The position numbers and the translations under genes were made by a program. Below the pieces are notes generated by a model. It was not told the origin of the DNA. It ran no database searches and saw nothing but the letters and a program-made list of their open reading frames with translations. A stretch of DNA of 64,000 nt from Avena insularis (taxonomy: Eukaryota > Streptophyta > Magnoliopsida > Poales > Poaceae): the NCBI GenBank assembly GCA_023614405.1, contig CM042685.1, forward strand, positions 86,232,684 through 86,296,683. The letters are read 5' to 3'. This document shows, piece by piece, positions 42,599 through 55,100 of the stretch. Numbering within the stretch: the stretch's first letter is position 1; every line of letters begins with the position of its first letter.

Positions 42599-45500
42599 TG
42601 TAAGATCCCTCCTTTATAAAGGAAAAGGATCCCTGTGATTGCAATGCTAGTCCCTGGATCATTGCTAGCATCCACAGTTTAAGATGAAGTACACAGATAC
42701 AAAGGTCATTTATTACATCCATTCCAGAGATAAACATAGTCCTTACAACTCAAGGCCACAGGCCTAATACAAGAGTTTGAATAAGTAAATAAATATAAGT
42801 CTTCATCTTCATGTGCCACAGGCAAACATGTTGAGTGTAGGCTCATGACACCTAATCCTCATCAGAGTAACCTGCAACATCACAAGTTACAGCCACAGTG
42901 GGTCAATACTTTGGAATAGTATTGGCAAGTGATACCTTAGTATATTTTAAGTGGACTAGATACTATATGCAAATTTGGCTAAGTGTAGCTTGGCTTGCTT
43001 TGCTCAAAATAGGTTTTTCCTATTGGTTGAAATCACTAAGTTTTTCTTTGTCAAAACTTTTCCCAAGGAACCACCAATAGACATTGAGGTCCTTCACCCT
43101 TGTTCACCCACAAATTTTTACTTAGAAAATTGGGATGAGGAGATTCTTGATAGCTTCCATGCCTTGATGCTCAAGTTGTCCATTGCCATGGACTTGGCTA
43201 AGTACTTAGATTTTTCCATCTGCAGAGGTTGTGCACTTTCACCACAAGACTTGGTTTCACCAAGACAGGACATTTCAGAAGCCTTCCCTTAGACCAAATG
43301 GACGCGCTCCAACCTATCATTCCCACTACCACCAACTGTCCAAATGGCTAAGTTCTAGCAACTTATGTGATCCAGGCAGAGCCCATATTGCCAAGTGGCT
43401 GCACTAGAAGGTTCTCAACACTTGGCCTCTAAAATCCCTTTGTTCCTGGGTGGCTTTCCACAAGTGAGATACACAAGGTAAACCATAGCCATGGGCCTTG
43501 TGTAACCACTCAACTAAAACCACCAATCAAGTCCCTTTCCACCCAGGTGATTCATTGACTTAATTGTTTTATTAAGCAAAACAAAAGTCCAAAGACTTAG
43601 AAATATTTTCATCATAGCATGTATATTTTACCAACCCTTGTTTACTACTAGCTAGGGTAAGCATGGCATATATAGTAACTTAACTTAGAAATTCCCTAGC
43701 ATTTCTACAACTACTTAGGATTTCCCAACATGGCATATAGGCAAAAATAATAGCATGCAAGACTTAGCAAAATATTTCTAATGCTTATTATAAAATATAG
43801 GGATAGAATTATTCATAAAGTACCACTTGCCTTGGTAGTTGGGAGAGTAGCACTCTTCACAATCACAATCACTAGCACCAAAATCTACACATAAAATATA
43901 GCCACAATCACATACAAGACATATACAATCAAAAAAATATATGCATGCATGCAAGATGCTAGGTGATGATTTTTAAAACCCAACCAAGCAAGTGCATAGT
44001 ACTGAATCTTAAACAAGTCAAAAACTTGCCAAACCAAATTTATTTGACACTAAAAACAATTCCTAAACAATTCATATATTCAAATAAGCCCTACACATGT
44101 TTCTGCAAATAAAACCTTTTTAACAGAGACTAAACATTAAACACATTGCATAATCTGATAGAGCTTGCTCTCCTGATTCCAACGGTATAAAATTTGCCAA
44201 AATCTAACGTGGGAATCAAAAGTTACAAACAAAACAAATTTGAACTAAAATCTGATTCAAAATCTGTTTTAAATCTAACTCACTGCCACGCGTCTGTTTC
44301 CTATTGGCCCGTACCGGTTCGGGCGGATCGATCTCTACGAGCCGCAGGATTTAAGTCAGATCTAGTGGCTCAGATGCGCGCATACCCCTTCGTTTAAGTT
44401 CTAATTCTAGCCGTAAGATCTACATATAACGCTCCTGATTGCTTTGACCAGATGGCGGCGCTAGCGGCGGCGATCAGCGGCGGCGCCTGCTGCTGGCGGA
44501 GCTGGCGTTCTAGGTCGCAAGGAGAGGGAGAAGGGTTTACCAGACTCGCAGGAGCTGATGATGCTCAAGGTGGCGCCATGGACACGGCGGGAATTCCTCG
44601 TCGGAGTAGGGGCAGACGTCGGGCAGGCCTTAGCGTCGACGGAGGCGAGGTTCTGGGGCGATCTAAGACAAACCAACGGTGCCTTTAGATGTGCAAGACG
44701 CTGGGGATCTTAGGCGTATCAAACATAGGGCAAGGGGCGGCTGGTACTTACAGGGAGAGGTCGCCGGAGTTGAGTGGCGGCTTGGTCGCTTATGGAACGA
44801 ACGGGACGGCCCTGGTCACAAGCAAGCAAAGGGTATCAGAAGATGCACGAGGTCTTGCTGGCCACACTCGTTTGAACCAGAGGCATAGGGGCGGTCGGGA
44901 CTCACCAGAATTTGCTGCCGGAGATCGTCGGAGCTGCGGCGGTGTTTGGCGAGTTGCGAGCAGCCTGGTGGCATGGAGAGAAAATTGAGTGAGGGGAATG
45001 GAGTGGAGTGGGGAGGGGTTTAAGTAGGCAGAGGCTTGACAAGAAATGTCCGGTGAATCAATGGCAATTACGCCGCGGAATCAACGTAGCAACGGCCAGC
45101 GGCGACGGCATCTGCGCGCGAGATTTGGGGAAGAAGGAGTCGATGTGGAGACGGCCCAGTTGTCTGCGAGAGGAACAGAAGGGGTGTGGGGTCCTGGTGT
45201 CGGCGACTCGCTAGGTGCGTATGTGCGTGAGAGAGAGAGGGAAAACCCGGGTGGGCTAGCTGGGCTGGTTTCGCTATTGGGCCCAAAGTCTGGCTCCGTC
45301 CCTTTTCCTTTTCTTTAATCCTTTTCTATTTCTAATTTGATTTTCTGGAATGATTTTCAAATGAATTCAAACTCTATTTGAATTCAAAACTTTTCAGGAT
45401 TTTTCAGTGTGCAACAGTCACAAATTTGGGCATAAAACCAAGTGGTCTCTCTGTTCAAGCTTGGTTCTTTTGAATAAACAAAATAAACAGTGCTATAGCA

Positions 45501-45780
45501 CTTGATTTGCAAATGTTTTGAAAATGGTTTTGAAACCACATTTATTTTGTATATTTTTGTTCAAACTCCACACTCAAACCAATCAACAAGGAAGCAAACA
45601 AACTTGGTTTAAAACACTTAAGCTCTCAAATGGGGATGGTCATTTGATTTAAGTTGCTCACATAAAATGATAGCACTATGTGCTTCTGTTTTTTTAAATT
45701 TGGTTTGAAATTGATCTCAAAACTATATGCATTCATGAATGATATGCAATCTTTGAAATCATGATTTTAGGGATGTTACA
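42599..45780 (-). repeat. DE 3' LTR (3182 bp)
   Basis: Element strand TGTAACATCCCTAAAATC...AGGGATCTTACA. A GC-rich block at 44450-45290 has TACTTAAACCCCTCCCC (minus strand, about 45027-45011), the best TATA candidate. Inverted repeat 43445-43453/43539-43547. Short ORFs in the GC-rich block are not conserved between LTRs. Confidence 0.9.
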
Positions 45781-45783
45781 AAT

Positions 45784-45800
45784 CTAACCCCCTTAAGGTG
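45784..45800 (-). other. DE polypurine tract
   Basis: The element strand reads CACCTTAAGGGGGTTAG, 4 bp before the 3' LTR. Confidence 0.65.
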
Positions 45801-45804
45801 AATC

Positions 45805-46218
45805 TCACCTTCGAGATTCGGATTGGCTAGCAAATAGGTGAGGGTGGTCTTTCCGAAGATCATCTTCTCTTTCCCATGTTGCCTCCTCTTCGGAATGATG
45901 ATTCCACTGCACTTTGCAGAACTTGATAGTCTTAGTCCTTGTGACTCTTTCTGCAGTCTCAAGAATCTTGATATGTTTCTCTTCATAAGTGAGATCACTT
46001 TCTAGTTGAACCTCCTCCAAAGGTATAGTATCCTTCAAAGAAGTTTCTTCCATTTCTGGATGACATTTCTTAAGTTGGATCACATGAAACACATTATGGA
46101 CAGCTGACAGAGATTCTGGCAGTTCAATTTCATAGGAAACTTCTCCTTTGCAACTCAGAATCTTGAATGGCCCAACATATCTTGGTGCCAATTTTCCTTT
46201 GACTCCGAATCTCTTCAC
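45805..46218 (-). CDS. DE integrase C-terminus with chromodomain
   Basis: Final part of pol. The GPF-type segment LAPRYVGPFKILSCKGEVSY lies at residues about 10-30, VHNVFHVIQLKKCHP follows, and a chromodomain-like tail (TYEEKHIKILE...IKFCKVQWNHHSEEEATWE) lies at about 78-125. Chromodomains target integration to marked chromatin. It is out of frame with the preceding integrase piece by a one-base loss near 46222 (RVHHFVE-stop in place of R-V-x-P-L-R-G). Otherwise open to its natural stop. Confidence 0.85.
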   Translation of the reverse strand: MKRFGVKGKLAPRYVGPFKILSCKGEVSYEIELPESLSAVHNVFHVIQLKKCHPEMEETSLKDTIPLEEVQLESDLTYEEKHIKILETAERVTRTKTIKFCKVQWNHHSEEEATWEREDDLRKDHPHLFASQSESRR

Positions 46219-47099
46219 TCCACGAAGTGGTGCACTCTAAGATAAGCTCTATCACCAACTTCATAGGTGACTTCTCTACGCTTAGGATCTGCGTAGCTTT
46301 TCTGCCGGGACTGTGCTATCTTCAACCTGTCCTTAACCAATTTGACCTTCTCTTCGGCTTCTTTGATAAGATCTAGCCCGAATAAACTTCTTTCTCCCAC
46401 ACCATTCCATAACAATGGGGTGGTACACTTTCTTCCGTAGAGAAACTCAAATGGTGCCATCTCAATGCTGGCTTGATAGCTGTTGTTATAAGAAAATTCT
46501 GCGTAAGGCAGACTTTCATCCCAACTGGCTCCATAGTCTAGGGCACATGCCCTCAACATGTCTTCGAGAATCTGATTAGTCCTTTACGTTTGTCCATCGG
46601 TTTGAGGATGAAGAGCAGTACTGAATTCCAACCTCGTTCCTAATGACTCATGTAACTGTCTCCAAAAATGGGAAGTGAACTGAGTTCCCCTATCAGACAC
46701 AATACTCTTGGGCACTCCATGTAGACACACAATCCTACACATGTAGATTCTGGCTAACTTAGCACTTGTGTAGGTTGTCTTCACGGGTATGAAATGAGCC
46801 ACTTTAGTTAGGCGATCCACTATGACCCAAATAGAATCGTATCCTGACCGGGTCCTTGGTAATCCGGTAATGAAATCCATACCAATCTTGTCCCACTTCC
46901 AATCAAGAATAGGTAGTGGTTGAAGCAAACCTGCTGTTTTCTGATGTTCCGCTTTCACTCTACTACACACATCACACAAAGCAATATGTTCGGCGATGTC
47001 CTTCTTGAGATTATTCCACCAAAATCTTTCTTTCATGTCCATGTACATTTTGGTGTTACCCGGATGAATGGAATACGGAGAGTTGTGTGCTTCTTGCAA
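46215..47099 (-). pseudogene. DE integrase, zinc-binding and catalytic core
   Basis: Inserts element DNA into the host genome. HHCC zinc region: HNSPYSIHPG ... CDVC near the start. The DDE core is complete: MDFITGLP, SDRGTQF and LHESLGTRLEFS carry the three acidic residues. A TAA at 46586-46584 follows PQTDGQT, where an acidic or Gln codon before RTNQ is usual. The frame then continues to 46215, where the next frameshift lies. Two lesions only. Confidence 0.85.
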
Positions 47100-47101
47100 A
47101 A

Positions 47102-49186
47102 TCAGTTTCCACAGTTCCGGATCTTGTGGAACACAGATACGTTTCCCATGCCATAAAGTACCCTGTTCGTCTTCATGGAACTCTTTAGCTTTACCTTTGC
47201 TAATCTTTTTTTAATCTCTTCGATTTCCTTATCAGTCTTCTGGGCTTCTTTGATCTTGTCCAACAAAGTGGGTTGAACATCCAAAGACATGAGATGTCCT
47301 TCAGGTACAATCTCCAATCTGAGCTTTCTAAATTGAGTACACAGCTCATCTGGCAATTCTCCTTTGGTAAGGCCATTCACAAAAACCTTACGACTTAGAG
47401 CATCTGCTACAATATTTGCTTTACCAGGGTGGTATTGCAAACTTAAGTCATAGTCCTTGATATGTTCTAGCCATCTTCTTTGTCTCATATTAATTTCTTT
47501 CTGGGTGAAGATATACTTCAAACTTTTGTGATCTGTGAACACTTCACAACGCTTTCCCAAAAGATAGTGTCTCCATGTTTTGAGTGCATGGACAACAGAG
47601 GCTAACTCTAAATCATGAGTAGGATAGTTCACTTCATGAGTTTTGAGTTGTCTCGAGGCATAAGCCACAACTTTACCGTCTTGCATAAGTACTGCACCCA
47701 AACCTTGATCAGATGCATCACAATATACTTGGAAATCTTTTTCCAAATCTGGCAGACACAAGACTGGTGCTGTCACAAGTCTCTTCTTCAATTCCTGGAA
47801 GCTGAGTTCACAACCTTCAGACCAAGCAAACTTCTTGTCTTTCTTTAACAATTCTATCATAGGCTTAGCTACCTTGGAGAAATTCTCAATGAACCTCCTG
47901 TAGTAACCTGCTAAGCCAAGAAAACTACGAACTTCTTTCACGGACTTGGGAGATTCCCATTCAGTCACAGCTGAAACTTTAGCAGGATCAACTGCTACAC
48001 CATCCTTTGTCATAACATGACCAAGAAATCCCACTTCATCCAACCAGAATTCACACTTTCTAAATTTGGCATAAAGTTTATGCTCTCTTAACTTCTCAAG
48101 TATCAAACGCAAATGTCCTTCATGCTCTTCCTTGCTCTTGGAGTAGACTAAGATGTCATCGATGAAAACGACAACAAATTTGTCAAGGAATTCCATGAAC
48201 ACCTTGTTCATCATATTCATGAAGTATGCTAGAGCATTGGTCAAACCAAAAGGCATTATAGTATACTCATACAATCCATACCTTGTAGTGAACGTTGTCT
48301 TAGGTATGTCTTGTTCTCTTATCTTGATTTGAAAATAGCCTGACCGGAGATCAATCTTTGAGAACACACATGCTCCTTCTAGCTGATCAAACAAGTCATT
48401 GATTCTAGGCAAAGGGTATTTGTTCTTGATAGTCACCTTGTTGAGTGAACGGTAATCTATGCATAACCTTTGACTTCTATATTTCTTCTCCACAAACAAA
48501 ACTGGGGCTCCCCAAGATGAAGAACTTGGTTGAATAAATCCTTTCTGCAACTGTTCTCCAAGTTGTTTCTTGAGCTCTTTCAGTTCATCAACTGACATTT
48601 TATAAGGTCTCTTTGCTATTGGTCCGCACAGTACCAAATCTATAAGAAATTCCACATATCTATCTGGTGGCATTCCTGGCAATTCTTCCGGAAACACATC
48701 TGGATACTCACTCACAATTGGCACACTGTCCATGCTAACCCCCTTAAGAGAATTTAGCTTACTTCCTTTAGATTCAAAGTTGGACTTGAATTTAATCCGC
48801 TTTCTTTCCGGGGTTGTGAGTGCAACAGTACGATTAGCACAACCTAGTACTCCTTCATACTTAGCCATCCAATCCATTCCCAATATTACGTCCAGTCCTT
48901 GGGAATCTAGGATTATCAGACTCACTGGAAATTTATGTTTTCCAAACTCTATTACTAGATCCCGGCATCCAAGACTTACTATCATATCTCCACCCGGAGA
49001 ACTAACTTTTATTGGACACCCAATGTTTTCAGTTGGAAACCCATTTCTATCAAGAAATGCTTTTGATATGAATGAATGCGATGCTCCAGTATCAAAAAGA
49101 ACAAATGCTGGAATAGAATTGAGTCTGAACTTACCAGCAATAGCATCAGGCTCCTCATAGACCTCCTCCACACTGATGTGGTTCAC
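47102..49186 (-). CDS. DE protease-reverse transcriptase-RNase H (694 codons, open)
   Basis: The best-preserved enzyme in the window. Protease: [14 protein letters not shown] (residues about 28-41) and [53 protein letters not shown] and the catalytic FIDDILVYS (DNA about 48172-48145). RNase [42 protein letters not shown] and [15 protein letters not shown]. All visible catalytic Asp/Glu residues are retained. The last ~40 codons are out of frame because of one extra base in an A7 run near 47210; before it, no stop. The start is the first Met after the gag stop, with gag and pol in near-adjacent frames. Confidence 0.9.
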   Translation of the reverse strand: MNHISVEEVYEEPDAIAGKFRLNSIPAFVLFDTGASHSFISKAFLDRNGFPTENIGCPIKVSSPGGDMIVSLGCRDLVIEFGKHKFPVSLIILDSQGLDVILGMDWMAKYEGVLGCANRTVALTTPERKRIKFKSNFESKGSKLNSLKGVSMDSVPIVSEYPDVFPEELPGMPPDRYVEFLIDLVLCGPIAKRPYKMSVDELKELKKQLGEQLQKGFIQPSSSSWGAPVLFVEKKYRSQRLCIDYRSLNKVTIKNKYPLPRINDLFDQLEGACVFSKIDLRSGYFQIKIREQDIPKTTFTTRYGLYEYTIMPFGLTNALAYFMNMMNKVFMEFLDKFVVVFIDDILVYSKSKEEHEGHLRLILEKLREHKLYAKFRKCEFWLDEVGFLGHVMTKDGVAVDPAKVSAVTEWESPKSVKEVRSFLGLAGYYRRFIENFSKVAKPMIELLKKDKKFAWSEGCELSFQELKKRLVTAPVLCLPDLEKDFQVYCDASDQGLGAVLMQDGKVVAYASRQLKTHEVNYPTHDLELASVVHALKTWRHYLLGKRCEVFTDHKSLKYIFTQKEINMRQRRWLEHIKDYDLSLQYHPGKANIVADALSRKVFVNGLTKGELPDELCTQFRKLRLEIVPEGHLMSLDVQPTLLDKIKEAQKTDKEIEEIKKRLAKVKLKSSMKTNRVLYGMGNVSVFHKIRNCGN

Positions 49187-49195
49187 CTGTCCCTT

Positions 49196-50252
49196 CTAGA
49201 AAGGATTGGGCTTGTTGGGTCCTTCAACTTTCTTCTCTGGGCAGTCATTTGCATAATGCCCCATCTTCTTGCATTTGGAGCATTCAACCTGACTTATGTC
49301 TCTCTTAACAGGCTGGCTTCCACTTCCACTTCCATTACCACTGTGGTGGCTCTTATGTCCACTCTTGTGGTTCTTGTACTTGTCATTGTCATGACTACGG
49401 TGATGCTTGTTGTCATGACGGTTGTGGTTGTGGTGCTTGTTGAATTTCCCATGCTTGTGGGATCCTGAGCTTCCGCTATCATCATAATGAGATCGTTTGT
49501 GAGACGATCCCGAGTTGTGCTTGTCGGAGTGCTTTCTCTTTCTACTCTCAACTTGCTTCATTTTGTTCTCCAAAATAGCAGCCTTGTCACAGAGCGACTG
49601 ATAAGTGGGAGCATATGCCACAGCCAACTGCAGATTCAGCTCATCGTTCAAGCCTTCAAGAAATTTTTCCTTTCTCTTGGCATCAGTGTCAACTTCATCC
49701 GGTGCATAACGTGCCAGATTGTTGAACTCCTCAATATATTCAGCCACTGCGGTGCGCCGCTCAGTTATGGAACTCCTTCTTTTTCAGACTCATCACTCCA
49801 GATGAGATATGAGCAGTGCGAAAGCCATCCTCAAAATAGCCCATGTCACTTCATCTATGGAGGTGGTGATCTGGAAGTTGTCCCACCAAGTGGCGGCTGG
49901 TCCTTCCAGCAAATGTGTTGCAAATCTGACCTTTTCAGCATCCGTATATCCCACTATTACCAAGTCCTTGTTTACTGAGCGTAGCCAGTCATTGGCCACC
50001 ATGGGATCAGTCGTTCCTGAGAACTTTGCTGGCCTCAATCTCAAAAACCTGGTAATCATGTCAAAGCCCGGTGGGTTGTTGTTGTTGTTATTGTTGTTAT
50101 TGTTGTTGTTATTGTTGTTGTTGTTGTTTTTGGTTCTGGATGAATGTCGTCATCATCTGCATTAGCTGAGTTTGAGCAGTCATCATTTGTTGCATTTCTG
50201 GAGTGATGTTGTTGTTGTTGTTAGGGTTGGGGTTTGCACGACGGGGAGGCAT
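49196..50252 (-). pseudogene. DE gag, frameshifted
   Basis: Start MPPRRANPNPNNNNN at ATG 50252. A (AAC/AAT)n tract at 50080-50130 encodes poly-Asn in the frame that leads into MITRFLRLRPAKFSG, but the N-terminus is one base out of frame with it. Capsid segment LLEGPAATWWDNF; two more frameshifts near 49840 and 49760; then EYIEEFNNLARYAPDE, a His/Lys-rich stretch (residues about 95-145 of the last piece) and the knuckle CSKCKKMGHYANDC. Ends at 49198-49196, just before pol. Confidence 0.85.
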
Positions 50253-50468
50253 CTGTGGTTTGTTCAAATCGAGATAAGAATGAGATACCCATAGATGCTT
50301 TCATGCACATTACATCACATAAGCAAACACAAAGATAAAGGTTCAACAACAAGATAACAAGTTCACAAAGTAAAACACACAAGTAGCAAGCCATCCACAT
50401 GTCGGATGGTCAAATAACAAGTTCTCAAATAAAAAGTACGATAACAAAAGATAAACGAGTAGTCAAAT
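50253..50468 (-). other. DE spacer between accessory ORF 2 and gag
   Basis: AT-rich, 216 bp, CAAGTAGCAAG-type sequence, no ORF. Likely leader of the gag message. Confidence 0.5.
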
Positions 50469-51275
50469 CTACTCCTCGGCATCAATCTCCTCCTCGACAA
50501 TGGTAAGACCTGCGTTCTCCATCGCGGTCTTGTATTCCTCGACGCTAGTGGTCAAGGTCTCTATCTTGGCCTTGAGAGCCCTCTTCTGGAAACGAAGCCT
50601 CTAAATCACCGTCTGCTGCTGCTCTAGCTCGAAGTCCTTGGACTGCAGTTCTTTAGTCATGTCCCGGATCTTCTTGTTCCTATCCTCGACACGCTTCTCC
50701 TGACTCTTGAACTTCCTGTCCTGGGTCTCGAACTTCGCCTCCATTTCCTTCACTATCTCGTCTTGCTCCGCGAAGAGCTTGTCCTTCTCGCGAAGCTGCA
50801 CCTAGAGCTCGTCATTGCTGAGCATGACATTGGTCCTGTCCGTGTCCACGTGCCTAATGAGAGACTCTAAGTCCTGGAGGTATAGGTGTATCGGCTCTGC
50901 TGCGTCCCTCGAATCGTCCTCGAAGTCGATGGACTCTCCATCCTCATCACGTCTTCCGAAGACGTGGAAGTGGGTACCTCTAACCTGTCGGGAGTGTCGC
51001 CCTAGCAGACGTCCTATCAGATCCTGCATAACTACCTCAAGGCCTCTCTCCCTGTCATCGTGCATGAGCTTGAAGACAATGGCCTCCGTGGTAGGCTCTG
51101 TCTGGCATCCGGGCTGGTTGACCTTGAAGCCCTAGAGGTCCTTCCTCTCAAACTTGGTGAGGGGATGCACCATGATGGTGGGAAGAGGGAGATTGAGCAA
51201 GGTAGTAAGCTCAACGATACGAGGACCAAAGCGGGTAACCTGGAACTCCTCAACAGTGCTGATGGTAATAGGCAT
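50469..51275 (-). pseudogene. DE accessory ORF 2 (coiled coil), between PBS and gag
   Basis: About 268 codons in one frame from MPITISTVEEFQ (51275) to VEEEIDAEE (50472), interrupted by three TAG stops (after FERKDL, SNDEL and QQQTVI). The first half is a mixed domain with HFHVFGRRDEDGESIDFEDD. The second half is strongly heptad-like (KDKLFAEQDEIVKEMEAKFE, KRVEDRNKKIRDMTKELQSK). CTTATAAATAG directly before the ATG resembles a 3' splice site. Not Gag and not recognised; the sense orientation and position make it an element-borne accessory gene. Confidence 0.6.
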
Positions 51276-51473
51276 CTATTTATAAGATAGAAAAGTTAGA
51301 ACAACACAATCAAGATAAAACAAAAGGCAAAACATCGCATACATATCCTTGGGAAGCAAAACACACAAGTCATGCATACATGAAACCATTACAACAACCA
51401 AGGTTCAATCTTATTTTAAAGCAACATTTTGGAAAATAAGGTGATAGGTGGTGGTCCAACTAACGAAGTACGT

Positions 51474-51978
51474 TTACAATCCTATCTCACTGGATCTATT
51501 GGCTAACACAATGTTTCTAGAAGCAATCAGCCTATCTTGCTCACATGACTCCATCACTAAGTCTATAATGTCTCCTCTTAAGGTTTGGTTGGTAGCTTCC
51601 AACTCTTGAGTATGTTCCTTCTCTTTCTTGAGATCATTTTGGAGGTTGAGCATTCTGCACTTGACTCTATCACCAAGTTCTTTGATGGTCTTCCAAGCTG
51701 CATCCCTTGCTGATTCAAAGAATGTAGGGTGCACCACTGAATTGGTGAACATGCAGAATCCTTTTTCCTGATGGTTGTCTTCCTTGTTTTTATACAAGTG
51801 AAGTTGCACCCACCAGTATTCCACTCCTTCATCCATCACAGAAAACCTTTGTACAATTTGCACCTTGTATCTCTAATGCAACCATGAGGTCCTTGAGAGC
51901 CTTGGGGAATTCTGTCTCACACTCCAAAGTCATTGTCATGAATGGTCCTTTCCTCACGGCTTCGTTGATGGAGTTCAT
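51474..51978 (-). pseudogene. DE accessory ORF 1, upstream of ORF 2
   Basis: From MNSINEAVRKGPFMTMTLEC (51978) to NRSSEIGL (51474) with one frameshift near 51870 (after DLMVALE). It contains YWWVQLHLYKNKEDNHQEKG and a C-terminal coiled-coil-like stretch (NLQNDLKKEKEHTQELEATN). CTATTTGTAG before the ATG resembles a 3' splice site, so ORFs 1 and 2 may be exons of one spliced message. Function unknown. Confidence 0.5.
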
Positions 51979-52119
51979 CTACAAATAGAGATGAGAGAGA
52001 AGATTAGAAAAGTTTTACGAGAAGAATAGACAAGTGTAGAAGTTGCTGAAATTTTTTCCTTAGTGGTTTCCAATCCTAGGGTCATAATCCTATAGGCAAC
52101 ACAGTGCTCTGATACCATC
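51979..52119 (-). other. DE primer-binding site and leader start
   Basis: TGGTATCAGAGCACTGT at 52117-52101 on the minus strand, 2 bp from the LTR, complementary to initiator tRNA-Met. Short leader to accessory ORF 1. Confidence 0.85.
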
Positions 52120-55100
52120 TGTAAGATCCCTCCTTTATAAAGGAAAAGGATCCCTGTGATTGCAATGCTAGTCCCTGGATCATTGCTAGCATCCATAGTT
52201 TAAGATGAAGTACACAGATACAAAGGTCATTTATTACATCCATTCCAGAGATAAACATAGTCCTTACAACTCAAGGCCACAGGCCTAATACAAGAGTTTG
52301 AATAAGTAAATAAATATAAGTCTTCATCTTCATGTGCCACAGGCAAACATGTTGAGTGTAGGCTCATGACACCTAATCCTCATCAGAGTAACCTGCAACA
52401 TCACAAGTTACAGCCACAGTGGGTCAATACTTTGGAATAGTATTGGCAAGTGATACCTTAGTATATTTTAAGTGGACTAGAAACTATATGCAAATTTGGC
52501 TAAGTGTAGCTTGGCTTGCTTTGCTCAAAATAGGTTTTTCCTATTAGTTGAAATCACTAAGTTTTTCTTTGTCAAAACTTTTCCCAAGGAACCACCAATA
52601 GACATTGAGGTCCTTCACCCTTGTTCACCCACAAATTTTTACTTAGAAAATTGGGATGAGGAGATTCTTGATAGCTTCCATGCCTTGATGCTCAAGTTGT
52701 CCATTGCCATGGACTTGGCTAAGTACTTAGATTTTTCCATCTGTAAAGGTTGTGCACTTTCCCCACCAGACTTGGTTTCACCAAGACAGGACCTTTCAGA
52801 AGCCTTCCCTTAGACCAAATGGACGCGCTCCAACCTATCATTCCCACTACCACCAACTGTCCAAATGGCTAAGTTCTAGCAACTTATGTGATCCAGGCAG
52901 AGCCCATATTGCCAAGTGGCTGCACTAGAAGGTTCTCAACACTTGGCCTCTAAAATCCCTTTGTTCCTGGGTGGCTTTCCACAAGTGAGATACACAAGGT
53001 AAACCATAGCCATGGGCCTTGTGTAACCACTCAACTAAAACCACCAATCAAGTCCCTTTCCACCCAGGTGATTCATTGATTTAGTTGTTTTATTAAGCAA
53101 AACAAAATTCCAAAGACTTAGAAATATTTTCATCATAGCATGTATATTTTACCAACCCTTGTTTACTACTAGCTAGGGTAAGCATGGCATAGATAGTAAC
53201 TTAACTTAGAAATTCCCTAGCATTTCTACAACTACTTAGGATTTCCCAACATGGCATATAGGCAAAAATAATAGCATGCAAGACTTAGCAAAATATTTCT
53301 AATGCTTATTATAAAATATAGGGATAGAATTATTCATGAAGTACCACTTGCCTTGGTAGTTGGGAGAGTAGCACTCTTCACAATCACAATCACTAGCACC
53401 AAAATCTACACATAAAATGTAGCCACAATCACATACAAGACATATACAATCAAAAATATATATGCATGCATGCAAGATGCTAGGTGATGATTTTTAAAAC
53501 CCAACCAAGCAAGTGCATAGTACTGAATCTTAAACAAGTCAAAAACTTGCCAAACCAAATTTATTTGACACTAAAAACAATTCCTAAACAATTCATATAT
53601 TCAAATAAGCCCTACACATGTTTCTGCAAATAAAACCTTTTTAACAGAGACTAAACATTAAACACATTGCATAATCTGATAGAGCTTGCTCTCTTGATTC
53701 CAACGGTATAAAATTTGCCAAAATCTAACGTGGGAATCAAAAGTTACAAACAAAACAAATTTGAACTAAATTCTGATTCAAAATCTGTTTTAAATCTAAC
53801 TCACTGCCACGCGTCTGTTTCCTATTGGCCCATACCGGTTCGGGCGGATCGATCTCTGCGAGCCGCAGGATTTAAGTCAGATCTAGTGGCTCAGATGCGC
53901 GCATACCCCTTCGTTTAAGTTCTAATTCTAGCCGTAAGATCTACATCTAACGCTCCTGATTGCTTTGACCAGAGATGGGCGGCGCTAGCGGCGGCGCCTC
54001 TGTCAGTGGAGGAGCTGGCGTTCTAGGTCGCGCGGGAGAGAGAGAAGGGGTTTACCAGACTCGCAGGGAGCTGCTGATGCTCAAGGTGGCGATGGTTCGT
54101 TAAGGGGCGCGCGGACACGGCAGGAATTCCTCGTCGGAGTAGGGGCAGACGTCGGGCAGACCTTAGCGTCGACGGAGGCGAGGTTATGGGGCGAGCTAAG
54201 ACAAACCAACGGTGCCTTTAGATGTGCAAGACGCTGGGGATCTTAGGCATATCAAACAGAGGGCAAGGGGCGGCTGGTACTTACGGGGAGAGGTCGCCGG
54301 AGTTGAGTGGCGGCTTGGTCGTTTGCGGGAACGAACGGGGACGGCGTCCTGGGTCACAAGCAGGCAAGCAAAGGGTATCAGAAGATGCACGAGGTCTTGA
54401 TGGACACACTCGTTTGAACCAGAGGCACAGGGGCGGTCGGGACTCACCGGAATTTGCTGCCGGAGATCGTCGGAGCTATGGCGGTGTTTGGCGAGTTGCG
54501 AGCAGCCTGGTGGCGTGGAGAGAAAATTGAGTGAGGGGAATGGAGCAGAGTGGGGAGGGGTTTAAGTAGGCAGAGGCTTGACAAGAAACGTCCGGTGAAT
54601 CAATGGAAATTACGCCGCGGAATCAACGCAGCAACGGCCAGCGGCGATGGCGTCTGCGCGCGAGATTTGGGGAAGAAGGAGTCAACGTGGAGAGGGCCCA
54701 GTTGTCTGCGAGAGGAACAGAAGGGGTGTGGGGTCCTGGTGTCGGCGACTCGCTGGGTGCGTCTGTGCGTGAGAGAGAGGGAAAACCCGGGTGGGCTAGC
54801 TGGGCTGGTTTCGCTGTTGGGCCCAAAGTCTGGCTCCGGCCCTTTTCCTTTTCTTTAATCCTTTTCTATTTCTAATTTGATTTTCTGGAATGATTTTCAA
54901 ATGAATTCAAACTCTATTTGAATTCAAAACTTTTCAGGATTTTTGCAGTGTGCAATAGTCACAAATTTGGGCATAAAACCAAGTGGTCTCTCTGTTCAAG
55001 CTTGGTTCTTTTGAATAAACAAAATAAACAGTGCTATAGCACTTGATTTGCAATTGTTTTGAAAATGGTTTTGAAACCACATTTATTTTGTATATTTTTT

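Noticed and set aside
42599..42737. N-terminal extension of the copia-2a RT frame upstream of 42593
   Set aside because: Those codons lie in the DE LTR; the real frame continues from 55322 across DE.
49076..49468. Plus-strand hydrophobic ORF (130 codons) opposite DE gag
   Set aside because: Antisense shadow of the His/Lys-rich Gag segment; the hydrophobicity comes from the reverse complement of CAT/AAG codons.
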